From Chenopodium formosanum (taxonomy: Eukaryota; Streptophyta; Magnoliopsida; Caryophyllales; Amaranthaceae), in contig CM044872.1 in the NCBI GenBank assembly GCA_024500155.1, positions 56,487,460-56,551,459 of the forward strand: a stretch of 64,000 bases of DNA, written 5' to 3'. The notes beneath the pieces were generated by a model. That model saw only the letters and a list, made by a program, of their open reading frames with translations, did no database searches and was not told the DNA's origin. Within the stretch, counting starts at the first letter, position 1; each line of letters starts with the position of its first letter. This document shows positions 12,076 through 24,739 of this stretch, in pieces. A program made the position numbers and the translations under genes.

Positions 12076-13783
12076 GCTGCAAATGTCAATTATCCTAATT
12101 ACTTTTACCCAGAACAAGTAAACTTACACAACATTAAAATTGCCCAGACATAAATAAACATTCTTGCGCCTTTAGAATTGCTATCGGTATGAACTATCAT
12201 TTGGGTAATAAAACAACTCTAGTCTTTATAAATACCTTTCAACCTTTGGTGTGTACATAATAGGTAACCATGTGTATAAAGTGAACATAAGTAATTTTAA
12301 ATCATGTATGATTTCTTAGTCATAACCGACACCTATGGCACTATTTTCATTTACCCAAATTAAATAAATCATGAAATATATTCAATGATATATACGAAGT
12401 ACATTGCCAAACTTATTGGTCAAATTATGAAATTAAAACCATAAATCAAACTACGTTGAAAATACATGCAATGGCACTACACATAGTTAATCTCCATGAA
12501 AATATGTTAGGTGAAAATAACTTATACAAAACATGAATAAAATATATTCTTCATTTACCGAATATTCGACTCCATTGACAAACATCATTAATTTAATCAT
12601 CGTTTACTTCACTAAGAAAACAACTTCGTGAGCTCCATACCTCCTTTAATTTCTCCCTTAATTGATTGGATAAATACCAAATTAATTTAGGTCAAACACC
12701 ATTTAAAGCATATGTGTGAGTTTGCACATATGCATCCATGTGAAGAAGGTTGGTGGTTTTGGGGATGAGTATATGTGAATATATTTATGTGCATATTGCT
12801 TGTGCATAAACATGCAAATTATTTATTAGAAGATGACAATTATGAAAAACTAATCTAGCTTACTTGGGATCTTGAGGTAAAATTTTAGGGTATGTACCCT
12901 AATATACACACTCCCATAGTTTCGTAATACTAAATTTGTTTCAAACAAATATTTCGCTATATATTTATCTTGGCAGTTATTTGCTTTAATAAATACAAAA
13001 TATAAAATATTTCACTTTTTCATATTAAGACACGAGAATTACATTTGTTTATTCATTTCCTTACTTCTTTAGCACGTATCTTTACACTGTTGGTCCACTA
13101 ATTATTATTTTAAGTACTTTTGTTTCTATCTAAGATTTACCTTTTTGGATTTTCTCTATCTCTTACTTTCCAATCATTTCCTTGTGTTCTAATGAAATGT
13201 AAAAAAATATCTCATTGGAAGTTAATTTAACAACTGTCAACATTCAACCAAAACTTCCACTAATGTTTTTCAATTTATATAATTCAACCTCATAAAAATC
13301 AATTCCAACAAACTATCCAATTAAGCACACATAAGAAAAATATAGAGATTAGATCTTACCTTACCTAAATTAGGCACATACATAACATATATGTTTATTG
13401 TGGCAACTCCACAAACCCAACACAATTCTCATCACAATTGATTCCAAGATCATTTATGAAAAAGACCATTAATTAAAGTTAATACGCATAATTAACTTGT
13501 ATTTTAACTTATAAACTCCTCCTCTATGCTTTCATCTCACATGTTGATTTGACTTAAAAATCTAAGTAACTAATAATGAAAGCAAAGGAATAAACTTTTT
13601 GTAACCCCACCCTAAAACTTGCCACAACTTTTGGCCTCATAAATTAATGCAATAAATAATAATTAAAAGCATTAAAGGTCTTTAATTCATCATTCCAAAA
13701 TTTTAAAACATACAATTAGTCCAATTTATACAACTTCTTCAAATTTGTTTGGCTAATCCCATTATAAAACATATTTATCAATT

Positions 13784-13870
13784 ACAAACCTCATTATAAA
13801 ATTGTGAAATTCTCAAGAAAAAAAATTGTGAAATTATACAAACCTCATTATAAAATTGTGAAATTCTCAA
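13784..13870. repeat. Direct repeat of a 33 bp unit
   Basis: An identical 33 bp unit beginning acaaacctcattataaaa occurs at 13784-13816 and 13838-13870, separated by 21 bp. It is a local duplication about 200 bp upstream of the nucleotide-sugar transporter leader. Confidence 0.8.
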
Positions 13871-13999
13871 TTACAATTTACAAACTTCTGAAGATCAAGG
13901 AAAAAAATAGTGGAAATTAATTCAATTTGTTTATTTATTTTTTTTTATTTTTTTTTTAATTTTAAAAATAGTAAACCCCAAAAAAACCATGAAAAGATT

Positions 14000-14225
14000 G
14001 AAAACACAAAACTTGTGCACCTCCTCACTCTCTCTCTCTTCCAATCTACGTCTCTTCCTAACCCACTTTAATGGCGATTACAAAACCCTTAATTCCCACA
14101 AATATTAATCATAGAATCTCCATTGAAATCTTATTTCTCTCACTACTTCACTCTACCTTACTCTTTCTTCTACTTTTTAGCCTTCTTTTATCAAATTCTG
14201 TGTCCTATTCTTACTGCAACCAAAG
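14000..14225 (+). other. URGT: 5' untranslated leader exon of the URGT gene (start approximate)
   Basis: A CT-rich stretch (ctctctctct near 14030) leads into an open frame ending at the GT donor 14226-14227. The acceptor is AG 15201-15202, and the second leader segment is 15203-15317. The transcription start is not visible; 14000 is an estimate. Confidence 0.45.
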
Positions 14226-15230
14226 GTATGCTCTATGCAATTTCAGATTTTACTTTCTGGGTTTTGTTGATTTTTGGTAATACATTTATGGGTTTTGTTT
14301 AATGGCATTCCTCTTCTGGGTTTTGTGTTTTAGACTCCACATTTCTGGATTTTGCTGTTTTTGGATTTTAAAGTTCTGGGTTTTTGTTCTTTGGTGCAAT
14401 GATTAGTTGGGGTTGAATAAAATTGATCTGTTTCCCAGAAAATTTCGAAATTATAATTAAATTACTGCTTAGAAATAATTAAAATGAACTGTGGAAATAT
14501 TTTCTGGGTAATATATGAAGTATAGTTGATTTTTGAAATTTGACACTGTTAGAAGTTTCCCATTATTTGTTTTTATTAAAAAAGGGACAAAGTTGAGATT
14601 GTATTTTAGTGTTTCCAGCATGATGATCTAAAATAATTTGTGTTTATAGGTTGTGCCATGTTATGGGTGAATTAAATAATATAATCTGACATAACATGGA
14701 AAGAAAAGGGTTTGTTGCTTGTGAAAATATTCTTTTATATGGTAATGAATCATAGGTTGATATTATTATAAATTTTTAATAATAATAGTAGCAATAATAA
14801 TGTAGTTAATTATGAAGGCAATGTAAGATCCAGTTTGTTGATTATTTTATTGGGGGTGCATTACCATAATTATTCTAGATCAACAAGGTAGGAGGGCCCT
14901 TTTAGTCTTTGAGACGTTAAGAGGAGACTTTTATATATATTTAATTGTTCTTGCTTAATTTTTTTTTTAATGAATACTTCATCATCAACTGCATAGTTTT
15001 GATACTACTAATTCAAAGGTGGGTTCTTTTTGACTAGTCAATCTCTGTCAATTTTATAAGCTGGGTTGCTTTGCATAACTATATTTCACATCTTTGAGTT
15101 GTGAGCGTGTCTTGCATAACTTGTCTTTTGTAATTTTATTGTCGATTTCAAGTTCATTCAGATCATTTAAGGCATCCTTTCTAATGTTGAGATAGTGTAC
15201 AGGAGGAGCTGCAGCTATCATCTGGATTAG
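14071..15230 (+). promoter_or_regulatory. Spliced upstream ORF (60 codons) in the URGT leader
   Basis: ATG at 14071 opens a frame through the leader exon to its donor after 14225. If spliced to the acceptor at 15201-15202, the frame continues nine codons past the junction and stops at TAG 15228-15230, giving a 60-residue peptide. The transporter ATG at 15318 is the next ATG in the mature leader, 87 nt after this stop. Residues about 20-43 are strongly hydrophobic (LFLSLLHSTLLFLLLFSLLL), like a signal anchor. The splice is inferred, and translation of the uORF is unproven. Confidence 0.5.
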
Positions 15231-15317
15231 TTTTCGGGCTGTTTATCTGGCGTTGTTTCGGTCAGGATACACGGCTCTTCAGTGGCACTAAGGTCTCTGT
15301 AGCAGTGACTTCCTACG

Positions 15318-18300
15318 ATGTCGAGTAAGGGTGATAAGAAAGCCGCTCTTGATGCAGGGGCATGGTTTTTTAATGTCGTCACTTCAGTGGGGATCATCAT
15401 TGTTAACAAGGCCTTGATGGCAAATTATGGATTCACTTTTGGTGAGGCTTCACAGTTTTTAATTATACCTTTTTTTATGATTTTCTTGCTAGCATATCCT
15501 CTTTATCTTTGCTAATGATCTATAAATGGTTGACCTTTTGCTTTCTGCTGAACATGATTCATAATTCAGTTGTTGGTTGAGATTTAATTTTTATGGCGTG
15601 ATCACTGGCATACCACCTACAGTAACATTTGATATTTATTAATGGGAAGGAAACTCTCCAATTTAATATATTGATTTATTAATTAATAGGAAATAAATTC
15701 TCCAAATTAATGCCTTACTCATAATTCCAAATGGCTGTGTTCAAGAAACTGTATTATTGTTTCTTGTTAATAATTCAGAATTTTGTATTTTTTTTAGCAT
15801 TCTACTTCTTATTTCAATTTTAATTGATGGATCTTGCCATTGATGAAGTTTAGGAATCCAAATGCACATAGCTTAACTTTATCAACCACAAATTTGAGAT
15901 CTATGATAATGTATTGTATATGAAGGAGATTTATAAGCTGTTAATATTAATGAAATTATGAATACAGAATAATTTTTTGTTTGCTCCTTCCTGCCTGATT
16001 TTTTTTTTCCTTCTCAAGCACTTTGTATCAAAGAAGAGTATTATTATTCTGTAACTTGAGGATTAGTGAGTAATTTGCCAGCATAAACTCTTTTACTTTA
16101 ATTGAGGGTAGATGTGTAAGCTAATAGAATATAGATTGGCTGATGTTCAGTTTCAATCAAGCCTAAATTGCTAACGCGGACTCGACTTTCCGATATATGA
16201 TTGGATTTTCTAATTGGACTCTGTCTCAATGTTAGAAACATACTTAAGTTTAATCTGGATGATTTATTTATTCACAAGAGAGTAAAATTCTTTCTTTCAT
16301 CAGTGTCAAAGCGTGATCATCTGGTAGGATTTTCTCAATTTTGAATCTAAGTATGCGTTTTATTGGGCTGAATGTGGGCAAGTTCTAGCCAAAATGATAA
16401 GCAGACTTTAATTTTGGATTACCTTTTGATTGATATCAGAATTATGTAAAAGTAAAGTAATTTGATCTAGATTATATTGAGTTTGGTTGTGAAAATTTGG
16501 TCTAGATTTAGATTAAAACAATTTAAGTCCAAATATTATTTCGGAAAAGTTCAATCTGGTCCATTTAAAGCACACACCCCAGAGCATGAGGATGGATTCT
16601 TGACATGACAGTGTTGGTGCGAACAATGCACCAGGCTAGAGTGTTTAACAGGTAATCATACTGGGTAGAAGAGAGACACTCAGTTTACTATGTTGTTACT
16701 TTTGTTGGGGGGATGAGCATGAGCCACCCATACTGTGGCGTTGGGAGCTAGACCTCTTATTCGAAATCTGCAATACTGAAGAAGCTCCACAAGTCAGATG
16801 GGTACTCCCTGAAAGACTGATTGTACCTTAGGCTAACATTGAGTATGGTACCTATAGGAGGCGCCGGGGAATTGCGCATCACAGCTTCATGTGACATGGT
16901 CTTCTATTGGGCAGAAGCAGAGTTGAGAAGTCTTGAACTTCGAAGCAGCATAAAGCTAGCCAGCACTTAAACTAACTCAATCAAGGCTCCGCTTTTATGC
17001 TTTACTTCGTGAAACACTTGATGTGTTTGCAAGAATGCTGAAATGCTGACTAGGAAATTGGTGGCAGCTTGCACCACCTATTGGCATCTGCCAACAATTT
17101 GACTATTGATGGGGGCCATTGGGCTTCCATTTTCATTTTCAGGGACTAAACTGACTGCGGAAGGAAGTATATGGTCAAATATATCCTCCTCAATTTTCAC
17201 TTTGGGGTGTAAGATTTATATATTTGCCTTAGCATGATAAGAGCCTCAGTTTCATTTTACAGGCTAATCTTGGATTTTCAATGTAAGAGATGCACATTGT
17301 AGATATTGGGTAGGGTAAACCAATAACACCCAGAAGACGTAGATCAATAAAGGTTTTGACACTGAACTGAACTGCTGTCTGGTGGATGTTACGTTGTTGA
17401 GAGAACTTCTCAGCAGAAATAAGTAACAATTTGGAAGGAGTGGGAATTTTTTTTTTTTTGAAGAACCAGTTTATTTTAATGTCATATTTGAATTGCGATA
17501 TGTTTTTTCAAAGTATGTGGTAGGCCATAGTAAAGAGGTATACTGAAGTACACGGGGAAGTGAGAGTGGGCCGGGCCGCCAGGGGATACAGGATTCTTGG
17601 GCAAGAATAGGGTTGGAAGTAGGAGTTAAGCCTGGCTTGCAGTAAAGAGAAGAAAGGAAGCTCAAGTAAGCCCGGGGATAAGGCACAAATGGGGAGATTG
17701 AGAAAAGAAAGGAGTTGGAAATAGGAGATTGGGGCAGAAGGGAGAAACATGTGCCCCTAGGGTCTTAGGTCCTCTCCGGCAGTTGTATAGCCTTTTCGAC
17801 TTCAATAGTGCAACTCTCATTAATTTGTCGCTGACCCTTTAGTCAATATGAGTGTCCAACACTCTAACTCTTTGAATTGACATTATAGATTTTGGCTTCA
17901 ACATTATTGTCATCAAAACTGTAGGGTATGGATTAGGAAAAAGGTTGTGTCACATTTCATAGGCCTGCTTTTCATGTGCTTCATTCCACACCATGTTTCA
18001 TGGAATGCCCATAACTGGTTGTGTGATGCTTACACTGCCATACTGGGTAGCTTCAACTTGCTTCTCAGTAGTATTTCTGATATCTTTTGCCTCACAACTT
18101 GGATGTCATTACTGGGTTCTGGAGCAGAGAAGACCTACATAATGGATTGGTGGGCTACTACATCTATTGCTAATTGTTATGTAGGATGGAACTTCCCTTG
18201 GAATCTATGTGTCTAGCCTTTTCCCAGCACATTTTTACTATGAGGGAACCCCAATAGGGCGGCATCTCCAGGGTGTCTTAATTAAAAGCTTGGCCCAGCT

Positions 18301-20605
18301 GTTATCATATGGGTTTAGGTTGTAATGAGATAATATTAGCATTTGATGTTGGTAAGAGTCCACCTGGCTGTTGCCTGGGTATAGGCTGATACTTGACTTA
18401 AGCCTCTATGTAGCCAAGCTCTTCCCTTGCACTGACATAGATTAAGCTTCAATCAATTATCACCATTCAAGTGGTGTTAGATGTACCAGTGAAGTCTGCA
18501 ACTTCAATTTTACAAATTTATTTATTATGAATATTTGTTATAGTATTTCTGCTTAACTGGTGGACCATTTTGTGTATGCAGCAACAACATTGACTGGTCT
18601 CCATTTTCTAACAACCACTCTCATGACTTCTACGTTCCGCTGGCTGGGTTATATTCAGCCTACACAACTACCATTTTCGGATATTCTGAAGTTTGTTCTT
18701 TTTGCAAACTTCTCCATTGTTGGAATGAACGTGAGTCTGATGTGGAATTCTGTAGGATTTTATCAGGTCAGTAAAGCTTTCCATCAAACTGAATTGATAA
18801 TATACAATGCCAAAATTTAGCACTTAAAAGTAATGTGTTTACCTCATCTTTCAGATTGCCAAGCTGAGTATGATCCCAGTGTCCTGTTTTCTTGAGGTAG
18901 CATTGGACAAGGTGCGGTACTCTAGGGATACCAAGCTTAGTATTTTATTAGTCCTAGTTGGGGTTGGAGTCTGCACTGTCACGGACATTAGTGTTAATGC
19001 CAAGGGTTTCATTGCCGCTTTTGTGGCTGTTTGGAGTACCTCTCTGCAACAATACGTAAGCTCTAAAAACTAATTATTCTGCTGTTTGCTGCATGACTTG
19101 TTTATTTAGGAGAGCCAGCTAGTTTGTCGTCTCCAGTTGGCTTTTATTTGGTTTCACTACCATTCCAGATATAGTATGATAAAGTTTGGATGCTTTGATT
19201 CAATATACAGTTATAATAGTCCTAATAGTCTAGTTTAAGAAAATGGAGGTCTTAACTCTTGAAAATACTGATTCTGGTTCTCCATAAATTGACAAGGTTC
19301 TTGGATAACCCAAAATCTTAGAATTTTACAGTGATACTGAACAGAGAGTGGTTATGTAAATCTTTGTTGTTGGCATGTCCAATTCTTTGACTTGTGTCTT
19401 TTAGAGTTTTATTTTGGTGAATAATCAATGATGTACAAAACAGCTCATTCTCAATACCACAACTGGGGGAGGTGACGGAGTTCTAGATCTCGTTCCTAAT
19501 ACCACAAACTGGGGGAGGTCCAGATGTATGCTTTATGAATAATCCTTGGCTTATTTACCTAATCCTTCCTTTTAAATGATGGATTTGCAAGCTTTAACTT
19601 TTATCATCCTCACTGGCATGTTCTTCAGTTTTTAAAGTTAGTTCAATCTCCATTTCAGCCATTAGCATTATTGCTTCTGCTGATGTCCTTGATTCTCTTG
19701 CATATATGTTTCTTCACCTTCATGTCTCTTATGATTTTTCCAACTAAACTGCTGCTGCTTCTGCACTGAAAAAACATCGCACCTTTTTCTTGTTTTGCAT
19801 GTTCTTATGTTGATTCTGTTATCTTCTGCAGTATGTACATCATCTACAACGCAAGTATTCTATCGGTTCTTTCAATCTATTGGGCCGCACTGCTCCAGTA
19901 CAGGCTGCTTCCCTGCTTATTGTGGGGCCGTTTCTTGATCATTGGCTGACTGGTCAAAGAGTTGATGCTTATCCTTACAGTTCAGTATCTTTGGTAAGTA
20001 ATTTTGCATGGTGTGTTTACATGAAATTTTTGCCCTTTTGGCTTCCATTGTAGCTCTTCAAATGAGAGGAAACTTGTATATCTCATGCTCTACTTGTGGT
20101 GACACTTATTTTATGTTTTAGACACTGACAAGCTCTCAATTCATATCCTTTTTTTTCTTTTAATGCTAATTTGTACCCTACTTTTAACGAGATCTTTTTG
20201 GGAGCTGCTGCTCATCTGTTACTGCCGGTTTTCTACAATCCTAATTATGTTAATTGCTTGTTTCTGCAGTTCTTTATTATACTGTCCTGTACCATTGCAA
20301 TCGGCACCAACCTGAGCCAGTTTATCTGCATTGGTAGATTCTCAGCTGTGACCTTCCAAGTACTTGGTCACATGAAGACTATTTTTGTCTTGGTCATGGG
20401 ATTCACTTTCTTCGGCAAAGAGGGTCTCAACTGGCACGTTGTTTTGGGCATGATTATTGCAATCTTGGGAATGATGTGGTATGGCAATGCTTCATCCAAA
20501 CCCGGAGGAAAGGAGCGCTGGTCCCCTCCAGTCTCTGAGGCGGAGACGCAAGATCTTGACAAGTTACTAGGGGCTGAATCCAATGAACCCAATGGGAAGG
20601 TATAG
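15318..20605 (+). CDS. URGT: UDP-rhamnose/UDP-galactose transporter, URGT5/URGT6-like, 5 coding exons
   Basis: Coding exons 15318-15441, 18582-18766, 18855-19055, 19832-19993 and 20270-20605 join in frame to 1008 nt (335 residues plus TAG), the usual length for this family. All introns are GT-AG. The protein is a hydrophobic multi-spanning drug/metabolite-transporter type carrier: DAGAWFFNVVTSVGIIIVNK at the N terminus, then [71 protein letters not shown] and LGHMKTIFVLVMGF. These match remembered URGT5/6 sequences, Golgi antiporters that exchange UDP-rhamnose/UDP-galactose for UMP to feed pectin and other wall polymers. The C-terminal tail, after YGNASSKPGGKERW, is soluble and acidic and ends in GKV. 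A 5'UTR intron (14226-15202) precedes the coding exons. The first coding intron is unusually long (3.1 kb). The exact family member is inferred. Confidence 0.92.
15442..18581 (+). other. URGT: 3.1 kb first coding intron of URGT
   Basis: GT donor at 15442 and AG acceptor ending at 18581. The central part (about 16560-18480) is less AT-rich than the surroundings and contains short spurious ORFs on both strands. It probably includes an old insertion, but no terminal repeats, target duplications or recognisable protein remnants were seen. The flanking intron sequence is ordinary T-rich plant intron. Confidence 0.6.
19455..19520. repeat. Short direct repeat in URGT intron
   Basis: A near-identical motif, aataccacaa(a)ctgggggaggt, occurs twice about 43 bp apart inside the intron 19056-19831. 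It is a small local duplication of unknown significance. Confidence 0.6.
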
Positions 20606-21821
20606 ATCTTTACTGAGGCTCAGACTAAACAAATAAATATGGCACACTAGAGAAAACGGCTGATGAGGAACAAGTCTTCAAGAATTTTTCATACCTCCTT
20701 TATAGTTTTTCATATTATAGCTCTTAATTTTATTTTTCTCCGTAATTTTATACCGTTTCTTAATACTATAGACTATATAGTGAAGATCAGATATATAGCA
20801 TGAATACCTCAATTGTTTTGTGAACAGATTAGCATTTCATAACTAAACAAATATTCAGATGTTCTTTTGGTTCTCTTGAATTCTAATGACATACTGTTAA
20901 ACCTTGTGGTTGCGGTTCTATTTTCTATCCTCTATCCGTAATGGAGCAGAACATTTGCTAGACCTTAGCGTTGAGGTATATAATGGACCAAGTCAAATGC
21001 CCTGTCGATCTATCTACCAGACTACCACTAATGTAAGGCTGTGTATCTGTTTCATTAGTTGCCATATAAAATACGTTTATACACCGGAAGTGTTACCTAG
21101 AGGCATCGTCAAGGGGTAATATTGATGCAAACGTAATTCATATGTTACAGTTACACGACCGGAGAGGTGTCGGGTCTCGTATAAAGGTTGGTGTTGGTCC
21201 GTAATAGGCATAGGGGAATTTGCATTAATGAGAAAACTGAAATGTACATGAGCATGGTTTTGTGAAATAAAGAAGGTAGGGTATGAACAAATATAATACT
21301 AGCCAGTAGTAGATGATGGACCGGCCATTTTCATGGCAGTAAATGCAAGAGTATGTAGTAGGATGATGGAAATGTCGTTTATAAAGAGTAATGTCTATCA
21401 GATATATATACTTCTTAGTTCTTATGGTAGTGGTCCTTTCTTTTACCTGTTTGATTTTGTACATTTAATTATTTGCTCAAATAAACTAGGAGCAGTAAAA
21501 CATTAATACTTTGCCTAAGTTAAGATATAGTTTTATATTTTGTTATTGGTTCTTTTTTCTTTTTTTTTTTTACAGTGAATGATGAGTATATCAAAAACTT
21601 AAGTCTATGCTTACCTCGAATCATTATTACTCTAGTTACTCTGAGTTCAAAATGAGTTTTTGATGTTGCAACTTTAATTACTCCCTTTGTGCAAAGTAAG
21701 ATAAAAAAGTAGAGAAAAAAATTAGCGAGTAGTGAATGTAATCCATAATTAATTAATTATCGGTTATTCCGTAACATATTTGTGAAAGTAGATCATTCCA
21801 TTCAACCTAGGGGCTAGAGTC
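20606..21821. other. URGT 3' flank and intergenic sequence
   Basis: Holds the 3'UTR and flank of the transporter gene, then AT-rich DNA. No supported gene or complete element. Confidence 0.5.
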
Positions 21822-22024
21822 GAGGTGATCAACATTAGCCCGGCTCGAAAATAGGACGGGTTTGGGTAATTTGAAAAATGCATTTTTAGTTTTAAAAACC
21901 CGAACCCGGTCCAAAAAAGCCTGCTTTGGGACGAACAGTCAGCTTTTTTTTTTTTTTTTTAATGCAGAATTGGGCATGAGATATGATGTTAAGGCTCGAT
22001 CCGGCCCGATTTTTTGATCACCTC
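21822..22024. mobile_element. Short inverted-repeat element (MITE)
   Basis: The left end GAGGTGATCAA (21822-21832) is matched by TTGATCACCTC (22014-22024) in inverted orientation. Sub-terminal 'agcccggctcg' and 'ggcccgat' segments continue the partial symmetry. About 203 bp with an internal T-tract and no coding capacity. The target duplication is unclear, so the superfamily is not assigned. Confidence 0.5.
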
Positions 22025-23280
22025 TAGGCTATAGGGAGGGCTTAGCCGCTACGGTACCATACAAGAGTACTTCATATTCATGTGTTATACTACTATTAAT
22101 GAAGAGAAATATAAAATATAACATTGGATCACATGTTAATAACTACCATTAATGAGATATGATCGTACCTAAACTTGGTCTTCAACCCATCTAATATATG
22201 ACATCATAGGCCTTTTATGCAATTATACCTCATCATAATCACCAAAGAATAGTCAAAAAAATGAAGAGACTTTAAAATAGTTTGGGCTTGAAGACAATGT
22301 CTCAAAAGCAAAACATGAAGTCGCTAAAATATATGGTCCCACTCATCTAACGAACGTTAATACGATTTATGGTACCACACGGTGTACACAGATTTGTTTT
22401 TCGTTTGTTTATTTACTCATTTGAAACCCTATTTATATAAATGGGCGAAAATAGTCTTAAGTGTATCATACAGTCGAATGTATAAGAGAGATTATTATTT
22501 TATACCTGTATAATTATTGACGTGGTGGACCCAACATTAACATATGATGTTATGTTGATTGTTGTTGGGTGCCGAACGAGAATGGGAGTTAGGGAAGATG
22601 GATGGGAAAATCATTGCTGGGTAAAAACTAGCAAAAAGCCCAAAATTATGTGCAACCTAAAAGGCAAACTCATTCCATCTCTCCCAATTATCTTATACAC
22701 GTAAAATAATTATGAAAAAAATGGTAGGGTCGAATTGAAGGCTCCTCTAATTGTCTAATATCAATCTCTCGTGTGGCATCATTGATTTTTGATTCTTAAT
22801 CCTTGCTATCTTCTTTTTTTTTTCCTAAAATTTTTGTACTTGACGTTGCTAAAAACAAAGATGACCAAATGAAAGCCCTCTTAACCCCACACCCTTTCTT
22901 TTCAACCAACATAATTACCTATATAATCATAATTTTAAATACTACTATAATACGAATTTAACCCGAAATGCATTATTTTACCTGTTTTAAAATGTTCTAA
23001 TCTTTTTCAATTTTAATGTGATGTGATTTACAGTATTTGAAAACAAAAAAAAAATAAAATAAAATAAACCTTAAATCTTAAACTCCAATTGTGTCACATA
23101 CTTACTTTTTGAGCTTTTACCCGATAGGCTGTCAATATATACGCAATATGTCTTTCACGCCTAATTTTTATAAAGTTTTTACTTTAATTATTTTTCCTTA
23201 TAATCACTCATCAATTTTTAGCTTTTCTAGAAATCATACAGAGTAGTGAATAGCAATTTAGTACTATATAATATTTAGAC
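22025..23280. other. AT-rich intergenic sequence
   Basis: No coding sequence or complete mobile element recognised. A small block at about 22515-22690 is less AT-rich but carries only a short frame without recognisable motifs. Confidence 0.45.
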
Positions 23281-23283
23281 TCA

Positions 23284-23420
23284 GGGCTTGTTCTGATTAA
23301 CTGAACTGAGCTGAACTGAACTGAATATTTTATAAGAGAAGAAAATTAAGAGCTGAACTGAACTAAACTTATTAGAGTTGAACTGAACTAAACTAAAAAT
23401 AAGCTGAAGAAAGCAGGCCC
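23284..23420 (+). mobile_element. Tourist-like MITE family 1, copy A (TSD TCA)
   Basis: Terminal GGGCTTGTTC / reverse-complemented GGGCCTGC, flanked by TCA on both sides (23281-23283, 23421-23423). The body is mostly repeats of the pentamer CTGAA/TGAAC plus the family's conserved internal segment tattttataagagaag. The 3 bp duplication and short TIR fit PIF/Harbinger-mobilised Tourist elements. Confidence 0.8.
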
Positions 23421-24463
23421 TCAGAGGAAGTATTTCACGCCTAATTTAAAAAGCAAAGTAACATAAGCAGACAAAGAAAAGGCACTCAAAATACAGTAAT
23501 AGAAATACAACAATGGTACTTGTAATGAAAACAAAAATTACGACCAAAATATTAAGGGTCGAGGGATAACGAATAATAAGGAGTTTTTGGGTTAGATAAG
23601 AGTGTAATTTTACTTTCTTACAAATAATAAATATGCTCAATCCATGAATCCAAGCATTGATTTATTGACAACGTTGAATTAAAGAAGTAAAGAACACTAG
23701 GGGGAAAATGAGAAAATTTTTATTTTTTGTTTTTTAACCACCTTAGCTTCTACTACTAGTAAAGTAAATAAAAATTACTGAAGTAAATTTTGTAGAAGGA
23801 AATGGTTGGAAATCTGGAACATGGGAAGAACTCTGACAATTACAATAATTAGATTGCGAATTAATCTCTGTATTGTCCACCTTCAGTTCTCCACTATTAA
23901 AGTGCATGTAATTCTTGTTGGATGATTTTTAATTTATTTTTATTTTATTTTATTTTTGGTAATTAAGGGAGACAATTTTTATACCCGAATAATATACGTC
24001 TCTTGACATTTTAAAAACAAATAGATATTGAATACACTATCATTATTATTATTATTATTTTAAAAAGATATAACATGCTATTTTAACATTTTAATAAGCT
24101 ATTAGCACGTTTTATTAAGAGCTTTAAATCCTTGAATATCATACCTTTACTTAAAATATGTTGCTAATTTTGGTTGGATGTGTAGTATCTACGTTGTAAG
24201 TTTCATTAGTTGATCCAAAAAAGTACTTTTGTAATGTAAAATATTTCACTTATTCAACCCCTCCTTTTGTTTTTTTTTACGGACACTTAATCAACTCGTT
24301 ATAGTTTAATTCGTCAAAGAAACACTTGATATAGTTTAATAAAGAAATCAATTTTCTCACAAATGAACTCTATAAACTTAATCTCAATTTTTAAACATCG
24401 CAGGTACTCCTAAAACTTTATCACACAGACAGTTAAACTTCTTAAGATCTACGCTAACATAGA

Positions 24464-24728
24464 CTCCCTCTGTTTTTTTTTTTAAATGCATCACTTGAGA
24501 ATTTACACTATTCATATGTTACATTTGACTTAATTTTTTCATTACTATATAATTTATAAACATGGTCATGTAATATATTGTTGGATTTGTTACAATGTCT
24601 ACTATCATAATAAAATTTTGTTATAATTTTTACTAATATCTAATTAAAGATATTAATGGTCAAAATTATATCTCGACAAATGTGAAAACTCAAGTGATGC
24701 ATTTAAAAAAAAAAAAAAGCAGAGGGAG
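24464..24728. mobile_element. Stowaway-like MITE
   Basis: The ends CTCCCTCTGTTT and AGCAGAGGGAG are inverted repeats, with long arms pairing 'aaatgcatcacttgag' with 'ctcaagtgatgcattt'. TA follows the right end, and TA lies two bases before the left end. The end sequence is the classic Tc1/mariner Stowaway signature. About 265 bp, non-coding. Confidence 0.8.
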
Positions 24729-24739
24729 TATATTTTATA

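Noticed and set aside
17508..17750. Minus-strand frames in the URGT intron
   Set aside because: Overlapping frames on the same strand with low-complexity Leu/Ser/Pro composition and no recognisable motif.
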